Below the pieces are notes generated by a model, which searched no databases, was not told the origin of the DNA, and saw nothing but the letters and a program-made list of their open reading frames with translations. Below, in pieces: positions 34,906 to 35,000 of a stretch of DNA of 35,000 nucleotides (the stretch's first letter is position 1; every line of letters starts with the position of its first letter). A program made the translations under genes and the position numbers. Origin of the DNA: Pseudoalteromonas tunicata. Its GTDB lineage: Bacteria > Pseudomonadota > Gammaproteobacteria > Enterobacterales > Alteromonadaceae. The stretch is taken from positions 1-35,000 of the forward strand of contig NZ_CP011032.1 of the NCBI RefSeq assembly GCF_002310815.1, written 5' to 3'.

Positions 34906-35000
34906 ATGAATCAAGCGGTTTTATTTAATGATGATGTTAGCTTTGATGCGCAGCTGCAACAATTAACGTTTAGCGCAATGGCCAATGGTCAATTGATCCA
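34906..35000 (+). CDS. DUF1488 (YrdB-like) protein, cut by the window end
   Basis: The ATG at 34906 lies one base after the aroE stop and opens a frame that runs off the window after 31 codons. The visible start (MNQAVLFNDDVSFD, then LTFSAMANGQLI) resembles E. coli YrdB, which also directly follows aroE. The function of this family is unknown. The assignment rests on a short fragment plus position. Confidence 0.75.
   Translation, partial: MNQAVLFNDDVSFDAQLQQLTFSAMANGQLI

Overview
The window reads as the replication-origin-proximal part of a gammaproteobacterial chromosome, most like Pseudoalteromonas (Alteromonadales). The evidence is the dnaA-dnaN-recF-gyrB start, moderately AT-rich coding sequence, close agreement with Escherichia coli proteins in length and motifs, a PepQ of the Alteromonas/Pseudoalteromonas organophosphorus-acid-anhydrolase type, and a group II truncated haemoglobin about 34 kb from dnaA, a place I recall for such a gene in P. 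haloplanktis. The genus is an inference; no database search was possible. Almost all of the window is ordinary core chromosome. I see no tRNA, rRNA, insertion sequence, prophage or CRISPR array.

Layout. 1-6240: dnaA promoter with a perfect DnaA box, then dnaA, dnaN, recF, gyrB, all rightward and tightly packed, closed by a strong terminator. Two ParB-binding (parS-type) 16-mers lie inside recF. 6280-9340: glyQ-glyS (glycyl-tRNA synthetase) and terminator. 9444-10207: a small unknown lipoprotein converging on tusA. 10210-13171: a divergent signalling pair, a REC plus degenerate HD-GYP response regulator and a soluble histidine kinase. 13180-16507: leftward fadBA for fatty acid beta-oxidation, with a FadR-like operator before fadB. 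16791-22240: rightward slt, pepQ, yigZ, trkH; the fadBA/pepQ-yigZ-trkH association is also found in E. coli. 22241-22631: a gene-free gap holding a 97-bp tandem repeat (almost three copies) and a terminator. 22632-26823: leftward def-fmt-rsmB-trkA. 26945-31838: rightward LysM protein, dprA, smg, yrdD, tsaC, hemF. 31899-34050: leftward truncated haemoglobin and a chemoreceptor with a c-type haem motif in its periplasmic domain. 34083-35000: aroE and the start of a yrdB-like DUF1488 gene.

Functional groups. Initiation, clamp, repair and supercoiling genes form the origin cluster. Translation and RNA-modification genes (glyQS, tusA, rsmB, fmt, def, tsaC) are interspersed. trkH and trkA, the membrane and NAD-binding parts of one potassium uptake system, converge on the repeat-bearing gap. 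The haem group (hemF, c-haem chemoreceptor, truncated globin) sits between tsaC and aroE, which are adjacent in E. coli.

The most notable items are the two parS-like sites in recF, the 97-bp repeat whose units form ribosome-site-preceded mini-ORFs overlapping by 8 bases, the haem-c chemoreceptor beside a globin, and an HD-GYP regulator that has lost nearly all its metal ligands. I did not find convincing evidence of an entirely new multi-gene system.
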